Assembly (NCBI GenBank): GCA_015654495.1
Contig: JAATGW010000224.1
Location: 1 to 9,715, forward strand
Direction of reading: 5' to 3'
DNA length: 9,715 nucleotides
Origin: Chitinophagales bacterium
GTDB taxonomy: Bacteria; Bacteroidota; Bacteroidia; Chitinophagales; Chitinophagaceae
Numbering within the stretch: the first letter of the stretch is position 1; each line of letters opens with the position of its first letter. Below, in pieces: positions 1 to 5,332 of the stretch. The position numbers and the translations under genes were made by a program. Under the pieces are notes generated by a model. It searched no databases. It worked only from the letters and a program-made list of their open reading frames with translations, and was not told the origin of the DNA.

Positions 1-1
1 G

Positions 2-190
2 CCATGCATGGGCAACCATCAAGGTGTGCCTGCACCCAACGAAGCCACCATCATGACCGGCAGTCGTAACTTCAAAGGGCGCTTGGGAACGAATGATTCC
101 AGCATCTATCTGAGCAACCCGTATGTGGTGGCAGCCAGTGCTTTGGCGGGGTCAATCGCTGATCCACAGACCTTTATCGAAATGACTTGA
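2..190 (+). CDS. 3' end of a LeuC/homoaconitase-type dehydratase large subunit (partial)
   Basis: Only the last 62 codons and the TGA stop lie in the window; the frame is open to the left edge. The peptide starts PCMGNHQGV, which matches the segment of the aconitase superfamily that carries the last Cys ligand of the [4Fe-4S] cluster (GCGPC-x-G-x-HQGV in LeuC/HacA proteins). It continues with GSRNFKGRLG, the substrate-binding RNF-x-GR motif, then IYLSNP and VAASALAGSIADP, the usual end of the large subunit. Family members isomerise 2-isopropylmalate, homocitrate or similar hydroxy-acids in the cytosol with a separate small subunit. The HQGV spacing favours the LeuC2/homoaconitase branch over classical proteobacterial LeuC or aconitase, but the exact substrate cannot be told from the tail. 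This gene is not expected beside rplB/rpsS; see the join at 191-225. Confidence 0.85.
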   Translation, partial: PCMGNHQGVPAPNEATIMTGSRNFKGRLGTNDSSIYLSNPYVVAASALAGSIADPQTFIEMT

Positions 191-225
191 GTTACGGATA
201 AGCACGATAACAGCCCATAGGTTTA
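191..225 (+). other. Join between leuC-like and rplB sequence
   Basis: The leuC-like frame ends normally with TGA at 188-190. Recognisable L2 sequence starts at about 220-226 in a different frame, and that frame has stops at 199-201 and 208-210. The expected L2 residues before GLKTR (the GGGEGR and HPRSR region) are absent in all forward frames. The breakpoint must therefore lie in this short stretch. I see no insertion sequence end, direct repeat or long shared homology at it. An assembly chimera or a real rearrangement would look the same from the sequence alone. Confidence 0.7.
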
Positions 226-306
226 GGTTTGAAAACACGTACCAAAGGAAAAGGCAGCGATAAACTGATACTTCAGCGTAAAGACGGTAAAAAGCTCGCG
301 AAATAA
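211..306 (+). pseudogene. rplB: 3' remnant of rplB, ribosomal protein L2 (uL2)
   Basis: The frame ending in TAA at 304-306 reads QPIGLGLKTRTKGKGSDKL and then a basic end (ILQRK, KKLAK). This is the C-terminal tail of L2, in the expected place just upstream of rpsS. L2 is normally about 275 residues and is needed for subunit joining and peptidyl transfer; here only about 26-31 residues remain. There is no ATG in frame, and stops lie at 199-201 and 208-210, so the remnant cannot make L2. The central rRNA-binding domain and the conserved catalytic-region His are missing. The organism must have a full rplB elsewhere or, more simply, the sequence left of about 220 is wrongly joined. Confidence 0.85.
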
Positions 307-339
307 TCAATCATTCTTAGTACAAATATTTAAAGCACT

Positions 340-612
340 ATGGCTCGTTCAATAAAAAAAGGTCCCTACGTTCAGGCCAAACTGGAAAACAAGGTGGAGT
401 CGATGAATGAAGGCAAAGCGAAAAAGACGGTAATGAAAACCTGGAGCCGCAGGAGCACAATCACTCCTGATTTCGTAGGACACACGTTTGCTGTGCATAA
501 CGGAAACAAATTCATTCCGGTGTATGTAACGGAGTTCATGGTTGGTCATAAACTCGGTGAGTTTGCTCCTACCAGGAATTTCAAAGGACATTCGAGCAAG
601 AAGATAGCTTAA
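340..612 (+). CDS. rpsS: 30S ribosomal protein S19 (uS19)
   Basis: A 90-residue protein of normal length for S19. It opens MARSIKKGPYV and carries the family signature at residues 53-79 (HNG-K-x-IPVYVTEFMVGHKLGEF, then APTR), ending in a basic GHSSKK tail. S19 sits in the head of the small subunit, forms a complex with S13 and contacts 16S rRNA near the A-site finger bridge. The ATG at 340 is preceded by an A/T-rich leader without an SD sequence, as is usual in Bacteroidota. It lies 33 bases after the rplB stop and 53 bases before rplV, in the normal S10-operon place. No anomaly seen. Confidence 0.98.
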   Translation: MARSIKKGPYVQAKLENKVESMNEGKAKKTVMKTWSRRSTITPDFVGHTFAVHNGNKFIPVYVTEFMVGHKLGEFAPTRNFKGHSSKKIA

Positions 613-665
613 TCGCTTTTGATAAGGCTAAAGAAACAATTAAAAGGACTAGAAAAAGATATCAA

Positions 666-1019
666 ATGGAAGCAGTAGCAAAACTGAGAAATTATCCCAC
701 CTCTCCGCGCAAAATGCGATTACTCGCTGATATGGTAAGGGGTATAACAGTCGAAAGGGCCGTGGCTTTACTGGAACATCACCCGCAGCACAGTGCAACT
801 CCTTTGCGTAAGCTGGTTCTTTCTGCGGTGAGTAACTGGAAGGCGAAGAACGATGGCGCAGATGTGGGCGGACTGGTGGTAAAAACCATTTTTGTTGACG
901 GTGCAAGGAGTATCAAACGTATGTTACCGGCTCCTCAGGGTCGTGCTTACCGTATGCGCAAACGAAGCAATCATGTAACGGTAATCGTTGATGTTAAGCC
1001 AGTTGATGTTAAAAAATAA
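666..1019 (+). CDS. rplV: 50S ribosomal protein L22 (uL22)
   Basis: A 117-residue L22 of normal size. Residues 1-75 form the globular domain (YPTSPRKMRLLADMVRG near the N-terminus, then LRKLVLSAVSNW). Residues 79-105 form the long beta-hairpin that lines the peptide exit tunnel, with KRMLPAPQGRAYRMRKRSNH and the final strand VTVIV. L22 binds several 23S rRNA domains; in other bacteria changes in this hairpin affect macrolide response, and the hairpin here looks intact. The start ATG has an A-rich leader; the nearest SD-like AAGGA is about 18 bases away, too far to be convincing. It lies 26 bases before rpsC. Confidence 0.97.
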   Translation: MEAVAKLRNYPTSPRKMRLLADMVRGITVERAVALLEHHPQHSATPLRKLVLSAVSNWKAKNDGADVGGLVVKTIFVDGARSIKRMLPAPQGRAYRMRKRSNHVTVIVDVKPVDVKK

Positions 1020-1045
1020 AAGATAACCATAACAAATCACAATAC

Positions 1046-1864
1046 ATGGGTCAGAAAACAAATCCGATAGGTAACAGGTTAGGCATCATCCGCGGATGGG
1101 AGAGTAACTGGTACGGAAATAAGAAGGATTATGCTGGCAAGCTGATTGAGGATAATAAGATCCGGACTTATCTTAATGCCCGTATCAATAAAGGCGGCAT
1201 CTCAAAGATCGTGATCGAACGTACGCTCAACAAGCTGATTGTTACTATCCATACCTCCAAACCCGGAATCATTATCGGTAAAGGTGGTGGTGAGGTTGAC
1301 CGTATCAAGGAAGAGCTGAAAAAGCTGACTGGTAAAGAAGATGTGCAGATCAATATTCTTGAGATCCGCCGTCCTGAACTGGATGCGAATATTGTTGGCG
1401 ACACTATTGCAAAACAAATCGAAAACAGGATCAACTATAAAAGAGCCATTAAAATGGCGATTGCTTCAACGCTGCGCATGGGTGCGGAAGGAATTAAAGT
1501 GAAGATCAGCGGAAGGTTGGGTGGTGCTGAAATTGCACGTACTGAAGAGATCAAGCAAGGCCGTGTTCCTCTCCATACTTTCAGGATGGATATTGACTAT
1601 GCTTCTGTATTTGCGCTCACAGTTTATGGTAAAATCGGTATTAAGGTGTGGATATGTAAAGGTGAAGTGCTGGCGAAACGTGACCTGAATCCGAATTTTG
1701 TTGGTGGTAAGAGTGATGTGAGCGACAGAAGAGATCGCAGGGATGGCGCACCTGGAGGTGACAGGCCGGACAGAAGGGATGGTGACAGAAGAGGTGGTGG
1801 CGGCGGCCGCGACAGGGATCATCGCGGTGGCGGTGGTGGTGATCGCAGGGACAGGAGACATTAA
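1046..1864 (+). CDS. rpsC: 30S ribosomal protein S3 (uS3) with Arg/Gly-rich tail
   Basis: A 272-residue S3, longer than the usual 210-240. The N-terminus MGQKTNPIGNRLG is canonical. A KH domain spans about 40-110, with the RNA-gripping GKGG loop at 78-81. The C-terminal S3 domain runs to about 215, with ISGRLGGAEIARTE, QGRVPLHTFR and YGKIGIKVWI. S3 sits at the mRNA entry tunnel with S4 and S5 and contributes to mRNA unwinding. Residues 221-272 form an added tail rich in Arg, Asp and Gly, with RRD repeats and two runs of five Gly flanked by Arg, ending RRDRRH. The tail is low-complexity and predicted to be disordered. Related tails occur in Bacteroidota S3 proteins as I recall; its function is not known to me. 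No SD is seen before the ATG. Confidence 0.97.
   Translation: MGQKTNPIGNRLGIIRGWESNWYGNKKDYAGKLIEDNKIRTYLNARINKGGISKIVIERTLNKLIVTIHTSKPGIIIGKGGGEVDRIKEELKKLTGKEDVQINILEIRRPELDANIVGDTIAKQIENRINYKRAIKMAIASTLRMGAEGIKVKISGRLGGAEIARTEEIKQGRVPLHTFRMDIDYASVFALTVYGKIGIKVWICKGEVLAKRDLNPNFVGGKSDVSDRRDRRDGAPGGDRPDRRDGDRRGGGGGRDRDHRGGGGGDRRDRRH
1706..1861 (+). other. rpsC: RG/RD-rich low-complexity tail of S3
   Basis: These 52 codons extend S3 past its conserved core. Composition shifts to Arg, Gly and Asp, with RRD units near residues 228-246 and two G5 runs at about 250-254 and 261-265. The coding DNA is made of GGTGGC-like and GACAGAAGG-like near repeats, which expand and contract easily. RGG-like segments commonly bind RNA; a role at the mRNA entry site is an inference from the position of S3. 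Confidence 0.85.
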
Positions 1865-1922
1865 TTCTTTTAAAACTTTGCCTTGAAACGGATAGTGGAC
1901 AGGCATTCAGAAACATAATAAG

Positions 1923-2345
1923 ATGTTACAACCGAAGAGATCAAAACACAGGAAGGCTCAGAAAGGCCGGATCCGCGAAGTAGCAAAACGTGGCACCAGT
2001 TTATCTTTTGGTTCTTTTGGACTGAAAGCGCTTGAACCTATCTGGTTAACGAACAGGCAGATTGAAGCAGCACGTCAGGCAATGACCCGTGCGATGAAAC
2101 GTGAGGGGAATGTTTGGATCAGGATTTTTCCAGACAAACCAATTACACGTAAGCCACAGGAAGTGAGGATGGGTAAGGGTAAAGGTAACCCGGAGTTCTG
2201 GGCAGCCGTTGTGGAACCAGGAAGGATTCTGTTTGAAGCAGAAGGTGTAACTGCTGCTGTAGCCAAAGAAGCTATGGAACTGGCAGCCGCAAAGCTTCCG
2301 ATTAAAACAAAATTTGTGACACGCAGGGATTATGCTGCATCCTAA
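1923..2345 (+). CDS. rplP: 50S ribosomal protein L16 (uL16)
   Basis: A 140-residue L16, close to the usual 136-144. It begins MLQPKRSKHRKAQKGR and shows the family blocks SFGSFGLKALEP (28-39), TRAMKREGNVWIRIFPDKP (55-73) and the conserved loop VRMGKGKGNPEFW (81-93). Arg82 corresponds to the Arg that is hydroxylated in E. coli (Arg81); I see no modification enzyme in this window. L16 organises the A-site tRNA and the peptidyl-transferase area of the large subunit. It lies 58 bases after rpsC and 30 before rpmC, with an AT-rich leader and no SD. Confidence 0.98.
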   Translation: MLQPKRSKHRKAQKGRIREVAKRGTSLSFGSFGLKALEPIWLTNRQIEAARQAMTRAMKREGNVWIRIFPDKPITRKPQEVRMGKGKGNPEFWAAVVEPGRILFEAEGVTAAVAKEAMELAAAKLPIKTKFVTRRDYAAS

Positions 2346-2375
2346 TTTATCAGCCCAAGTTAAAATCAAGATATC

Positions 2376-2585
2376 ATGTCAAAGAAGATAGATTTCCTGA
2401 AGAGCCTGAATGGAATGAATGTGAATGACCTTGCAGCCAGGATTAAGGAAGATGAGTTGCGTATCAAAAAGCTGAAGTTCGCTCATGGAATTTCTCCGCT
2501 GGAAAATCCGCAAAGCATCCGGATCCTGCGCAGGGAAATCGCAAGATTGAAAACAGAATTGCAGAAAAAGAAAGCAGAAGCATAA
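2376..2585 (+). CDS. rpmC: 50S ribosomal protein L29 (uL29)
   Basis: A small 69-residue protein made of two predicted helices, as expected for L29. The N-terminal part has LNGMNVNDLAARIKEDELRIKKLKF-type spacing of charged and leucine residues, followed by the turn region GISPLENPQSIR (38-49) and the second helix LRREIARLKTELQKKK. The 'NP.-IR-.RR-IAR-KT' pattern is the L29 signature. L29 sits at the tunnel exit beside L23, where trigger factor and SRP dock. It lies in the normal rplP-rpmC-rpsQ order. No odd feature seen. Confidence 0.96.
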   Translation: MSKKIDFLKSLNGMNVNDLAARIKEDELRIKKLKFAHGISPLENPQSIRILRREIARLKTELQKKKAEA

Positions 2586-2589
2586 ACGA

Positions 2590-2614
2590 ATGCCTGGCAG
2601 CAATCGTCAGGTAT
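2590..2614 (+). other. Hairpin in the rpmC-rpsQ spacer
   Basis: ATGCCTG at 2590-2596 pairs with CAGGTAT at 2608-2614 (seven pairs, one G-U) around an 11-base loop. No T-run follows, so it is not an intrinsic terminator. A shorter sequence with the same CCTGGCAG-AATC core occurs upstream of rplR (5942-5960). Function is unknown; it could be chance. Confidence 0.4.
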
Positions 2615-2659
2615 AATCATAACAGAAAAGCCTTAGGGCCGATCAAGAAAAGCTAAAAA

Positions 2660-2920
2660 ATGGCTGTAGAAAGAAAAATCAGGAAAACGAAAACGGGTGT
2701 TGTCCGCAGCGACAAGATGACTAAAACCATTACGGTTGCTGTAGAAAGAAAAGTAAAACACCCGATCTACGGAAAGTTCGTGAAAAAGACAACAAAGTTT
2801 CATGCGCATGACGAGAAGAGTGAGGCAAAAACAGGCGATGTTGTAAAAATCATGGAAACCCGTCCGCTCAGCAAAACCAAACGCTGGCTGCTGGTTGAAG
2901 TGATTGAAAAAGCAAAATAG
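2660..2920 (+). CDS. rpsQ: 30S ribosomal protein S17 (uS17)
   Basis: An 86-residue S17 with an OB-fold. Blocks seen are RKTKTGVVRSDKMTKTITV (8-26), the loop KHPIYGKFVKKTTKFHAHDE (33-52) and the signature GD-VKIMETRPLSKTKRW (59-76). S17 is a primary binder of 16S rRNA in the 5' domain. The spacer before it (2586-2659) is 74 bases long and holds a hairpin; the leader just before the ATG is A-rich (AGCTAAAAA) and has no SD. The length and motifs are normal for the family. Confidence 0.98.
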   Translation: MAVERKIRKTKTGVVRSDKMTKTITVAVERKVKHPIYGKFVKKTTKFHAHDEKSEAKTGDVVKIMETRPLSKTKRWLLVEVIEKAK

Positions 2921-2976
2921 TTTTTTTCTGACAGTGCGGGTATACCTAACTGTTGCCAAGATAAAGTATTCACTGC

Positions 2977-2994
2977 CTGGCGCTACGGCGCCGG
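2977..2994 (+). other. GC-rich hairpin with UACG tetraloop upstream of rplN
   Basis: CTGGCGC (2977-2983) pairs with GCGCCGG (2988-2994) around TACG, giving seven pairs with one G-U. In RNA the loop is C(UACG)G, a member of the very stable UNCG tetraloop class. It stands 15 bases before the rplN ATG and has no T-run, so it is not a terminator. The position matches the S10/spc boundary in other bacteria, so an mRNA processing or control site is possible but unproven. Confidence 0.6.
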
Positions 2995-3009
2995 CTCAAA
3001 CGAAATAAG

Positions 3010-3378
3010 ATGATTCAACAGGAATCCAGATTAAATGTAGCGGATAACAGCGGCGCGAAAGAAGTTCTCTGCATCCGTGTACTGGGAAACAGCGGTCAGG
3101 AATACGCGAAAATCGGGGATAAGATAGTTGTGACTGTTAAGGACGCGATCCCTGCCGGCGGTATCAAAAAAGGAACAGTTACAAAAGCTGTTATTGTTCG
3201 TACCAAGAACAAACTGCGTCGTAAAGACGGATCTTATATCCGGTTTGACGATAATGCGGTTGTGCTGCTGAACCAGGCAGATGAGCCGAGAGGTACACGC
3301 ATCTTCGGCCCGGTTGCCCGCGAATTGAGAGATAAAGGGTATATGAAAATTATTTCTCTGGCCCCTGAAGTGTTGTAA
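3010..3378 (+). CDS. rplN: 50S ribosomal protein L14 (uL14)
   Basis: A 122-residue protein, exactly the usual L14 length. It opens MIQQESRLNVADNSGAKEV and contains IPAGGIKKGTVTKAVIVRTK (48-67), RRKDGSYIRFDDNAVVLLN (70-88) and GTRIFGPVARELRDKGYMKI near the end, all canonical. L14 lies at the subunit interface (bridge B8), beside L19, and is the docking site for the silencing factor RsfS. In E. coli rplN opens the spc operon; here it follows rpsQ by 89 bases and a tetraloop hairpin, with no clear promoter. No SD is seen. Confidence 0.98.
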   Translation: MIQQESRLNVADNSGAKEVLCIRVLGNSGQEYAKIGDKIVVTVKDAIPAGGIKKGTVTKAVIVRTKNKLRRKDGSYIRFDDNAVVLLNQADEPRGTRIFGPVARELRDKGYMKIISLAPEVL

Positions 3379-3437
3379 GAAAAGCGGAGCAGTTATCCAA
3401 AGACAAATTTCTCTTACAGGAGATAAAGCATAAGAAA

Positions 3438-3800
3438 ATGAGCAACAGATTTAAACCGAAGTTCAATATTAAAAAAGGCGACCTGGTCATTGTGATTTCA
3501 GGAGAATCAAGGCCGAAGAAAGACGACAATGGTAAAGTCGTATATAAGCCGAGAAAAGTTCTGGAAGTGATTCCTGAAAAGGAACGTGTGCTGGTGGAAG
3601 GTGCCAATATTATTACGCGCCATACAAAACCTTCGGCGCAGAATACCAAGGGGGGACTGGTGAAGAAGGAAGCGGCTATCCATATCAGTAATGTAATGCT
3701 GTGGGATGCAAAGAAAGGTGAACCAACCAAAGTAAAACGTAGCCGGGAAGGCGGTAAACTAGTAAGAATTTCTAAAAAATCCGGGGAGGTGATCAAATAA
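3438..3800 (+). CDS. rplX: 50S ribosomal protein L24 (uL24) with modified KOW loop
   Basis: A 120-residue L24, longer than the ~103 of E. coli. The N-terminal KOW-type domain starts KFNIKKGDLVIVISG (8-22). Where most L24 proteins have a short G-x-x-KGK-GKV turn, this one has about ten extra residues (ESRPKKDDNGKVVYKPR, 23-39) and then RKVLEV, so the usual KOW Gly is an Arg. The rest is standard: RVLVEGANIITRHTKPS (50-66), KKEAAIHISNVMLWD (76-90), then a Lys-rich end (SREGGKLVRISKKSGEVIK). L24 starts 50S assembly by binding 23S rRNA near the tunnel exit. Its TAA overlaps the rplE ATG by one base (TAATG), which suggests coupled translation. Confidence 0.95.
   Translation: MSNRFKPKFNIKKGDLVIVISGESRPKKDDNGKVVYKPRKVLEVIPEKERVLVEGANIITRHTKPSAQNTKGGLVKKEAAIHISNVMLWDAKKGEPTKVKRSREGGKLVRISKKSGEVIK
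3785..3793 (+). promoter_or_regulatory. Strong Shine-Dalgarno sequence for rplE
   Basis: GGAGGTGAT is a nine-base match to the complement of a standard 16S rRNA 3' end (AUCACCUCC) and ends six bases before the rplE ATG. It lies inside the last codons of rplX (Gly-Glu-Val-Ile), so the match could partly reflect those codons. Most other genes here have no SD. Confidence 0.7.
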
Positions 3801-4369
3801 TGGACACACTGAAATATACACCGAGACTGCAGACGAAATACCAGAAAGAGGTAATTCCTGCACTGATGAAAAAGTTTGAATATAAAAGCATCATGCAGGT
3901 GCCAAAGCTTGAGAAAATCAGCCTTAACCGTGGTGTTAACGGTGCTGTAGCTGACAAGAAACTGGTTGATGTTGCGCTGGATGAAATGAGTACCATTACT
4001 GGTCAGAAAGCCGTGGCAACCATGTCGAAAAAAGATATTTCGAATTTCAAGTTGCGTAAAAATATGCCTATCGGCGCAAGGGTAACACTTCGTGGCGAAA
4101 AGATGTATGAGTTCCTGGATCGCTTAATTGCGTCAGCGCTTCCCAGGGTTCGTGATTTTAAAGGGATCAACGAAAAATCATTTGACGGCCGCGGTAACTA
4201 TACATTAGGCATAACCGAACAGATTATTTTTCCTGAGATTGATATCGATAAAGTGAGCAAGATTACAGGGATGGATATCACATTTGTAACTACTGCAAAT
4301 ACAAACGAGGAAGCTTTTGAATTGCTGAAAGAACTTGGTATGCCGTTCAGGAATACTAAAAAAGATTAA
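3800..4369 (+). CDS. rplE: 50S ribosomal protein L5 (uL5)
   Basis: A 189-residue L5, slightly longer than the 179 of E. coli. Recognisable blocks are YQKEVIPALMKKFEYKSIMQVPKLEKI (14-40), TGQKAVATMSKKDISNFKLR (67-86), MPIGARVTLRGEKMYEFLDRL (89-109), PRVRDFKGI (115-123) and GRGNYTLGITEQIIFPEI (130-147). L5 binds 5S rRNA with L18 and contacts S13 and P-site tRNA from the central protuberance. The ATG shares its A with the rplX stop and has a strong SD, the only such coupled overlap in the window. In E. coli the rplE start is where S8 represses the spc mRNA; I could not confirm an S8 target here. Confidence 0.98.
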   Translation: MDTLKYTPRLQTKYQKEVIPALMKKFEYKSIMQVPKLEKISLNRGVNGAVADKKLVDVALDEMSTITGQKAVATMSKKDISNFKLRKNMPIGARVTLRGEKMYEFLDRLIASALPRVRDFKGINEKSFDGRGNYTLGITEQIIFPEIDIDKVSKITGMDITFVTTANTNEEAFELLKELGMPFRNTKKD

Positions 4370-4380
4370 TATTCATAACC

Positions 4381-4407
4381 TACAACTGTGGTTTGACTGC
4401 AGGTGTA
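4381..4407 (+). other. Imperfect hairpin in the rplE-rpsN spacer
   Basis: TACAACTG (4381-4388) can pair with CAGGTGTA (4400-4407), seven pairs with one A-G mismatch, around an 11-base loop. No T-run follows. It fills most of the short spacer before rpsN. It may be an mRNA structure or chance. Confidence 0.3.
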
Positions 4408-4423
4408 CAGCTAGACAATCAAT

Positions 4424-4693
4424 ATGGCAAAAGAATCAGTAAAAGCCAGACAAAGAAAGAGGGAAAAAATGGTAGCCCGGTATGCTGAGAAACGTGCGGC
4501 TTTAAAAGCAGCAGGTGACTGGAGCGCACTGGATGCACTTCCAAAGAATTCCTCGAAGGTTCGCCTGAAGAACAGGTGCCAGCTTACCGGACGTCCTAAA
4601 GGATATATGCGTTATTTCGGATTATCCAGGGTAACGTTCCGTGAAATGGCACTCTCAGGTAAGATCCCGGGTGTGAAAAAAGCAAGCTGGTAA
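4424..4693 (+). CDS. rpsN: 30S ribosomal protein S14 (uS14), zinc-independent form
   Basis: An 89-residue S14 of the long type. It opens MAKESVKARQRKREKMVARY and carries the signature LKNRCQLTGRPKGYMRYFGLSR (48-69), ending GVKKASW. Only one Cys (Cys52) is present; the zinc-ribbon form of about 61 residues has four Cys in two C-x-x-C pairs, so this is the zinc-free (C-minus) version. S14 joins late to the 30S head near S3, S10 and S19. It follows rplE by 54 bases, as in the normal spc order. The spacer after it to rpsH (110 bases) is one of the longest here and holds a hairpin and an SD. Confidence 0.97.
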   Translation: MAKESVKARQRKREKMVARYAEKRAALKAAGDWSALDALPKNSSKVRLKNRCQLTGRPKGYMRYFGLSRVTFREMALSGKIPGVKKASW

Positions 4694-4754
4694 AATTTAC
4701 CGGCCCGAGTAAACATAGTATTCAAAGCAAAAAGAACCGAAATACGTTTCTACC

Positions 4755-4776
4755 TCTTTCCGCCAGGGCGGAGAGA
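4755..4776 (+). other. Nine-pair hairpin upstream of rpsH
   Basis: TCTTTCCGC (4755-4763) pairs with GCGGAGAGA (4768-4776), with one G-U, around the loop CAGG. The CCGCCAGGGCGG core is nearly palindromic, so it would also form on the other strand. No T-run follows, so a terminator is unlikely. The shape resembles small REP-like intergenic palindromes. It stands 10 bases before the SD of rpsH and could affect access to it. Confidence 0.65.
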
Positions 4777-4786
4777 AAGGAGAAAA

Positions 4787-4795
4787 TAAGGAGGG
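4787..4795 (+). promoter_or_regulatory. Strong Shine-Dalgarno sequence for rpsH
   Basis: TAAGGAGG at 4787-4794 is a full complement of the CCUCCUUA of a standard 16S 3' end and ends nine bases before the ATG at 4804. It is the best free-standing SD in the window and confirms the rpsH start. Such a signal is notable because nearly all the other starts lack one. Confidence 0.85.
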
Positions 4796-4803
4796 TATAA
4801 AAT

Positions 4804-5202
4804 ATGACAACAGATCCTATAGCAGATTTCCTGACAAGAATTCGCAATGCTCAGATGGCAGGTCACCGGATTGTGGAAATTCCGGCTTCCAACCTAAAAA
4901 AGCGCATGACCGAAATCCTGTACAGCCAGGGGTATATTCTGAAATACAAATTTGAGGATGACAGCAAACAGGGTGTGATCAAAATTGCACTTAAATATGA
5001 TCCCACGACAAAGGAACCGGCTATCAAAACGCTGGAAAGAATCAGTCGCCCGGGTCTGCGCCAGTACGCAAAACCTGCTGAGTTTGTACGTGTGAAAAAT
5101 GGTCTCGGCGTTGCAATCATTTCTACTTCAAAAGGAGTAATGACAGATAAAGATGCTAAACAGCAGAACGTTGGCGGAGAGGTTTTGTGTTATGTTTATT
5201 AG
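4804..5202 (+). CDS. rpsH: 30S ribosomal protein S8 (uS8)
   Basis: A 132-residue S8 of normal length. The N-terminal domain has TDPIADFLTRIRNAQMAGH (3-21) and IPASNLKKRMTEILYSQGYI (26-45). The C-terminal RNA-binding domain has SRPGLRQYAK (81-90) and the signature NGLGVAIISTSKGVMTDKDA (99-118), with GGEVLCYVY at the end. S8 binds helix 21 of 16S rRNA early in 30S assembly and, in E. coli, is the translational repressor of the spc operon. The gene has the strongest SD in the window, preceded by a hairpin, so it may be controlled separately from its neighbours; that is inference. Confidence 0.98.
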   Translation: MTTDPIADFLTRIRNAQMAGHRIVEIPASNLKKRMTEILYSQGYILKYKFEDDSKQGVIKIALKYDPTTKEPAIKTLERISRPGLRQYAKPAEFVRVKNGLGVAIISTSKGVMTDKDAKQQNVGGEVLCYVY

Positions 5203-5212
5203 CAGATGACTG

Positions 5213-5233
5213 CCGGATTTGAACATTATCCGG
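5213..5233 (+). other. Short hairpin in the rpsH-rplF spacer
   Basis: CCGGAT (5213-5218) is followed after nine bases by ATCCGG (5228-5233), a perfect six-pair stem. No T-run follows. The spacer 5203-5332 is 130 bases long, the longest here, and otherwise holds only AT-rich sequence and no small gene that I can support. Confidence 0.4.
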
Positions 5234-5332
5234 ATAAAACGACAAAGGTCGCGCACTAAGTTTTCTATACGGAACTGAAACCACCTGAAGTCTTATATGT
5301 TCAGTATTTATTAAAAATTCAAAACAGTACTT

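Noticed and set aside
616..646. AT-rich inverted repeat in the rpsS-rplV spacer (CTTTTGAT / ATTAAAAG)
   Set aside because: Eight weak pairs with a 15-base loop in an A/T-rich spacer are easily produced by chance.
1466..1906. Long open frame on the minus strand opposite the end of rpsC
   Set aside because: It is the mirror of the Gly/Arg-rich S3 tail and conserved S3 codons. The peptide resembles no family and the plus-strand gene explains the sequence.
3418..3423. AGGAGA as ribosome-binding site for rplX
   Set aside because: It lies 14 bases from the ATG, further than a working SD usually is.
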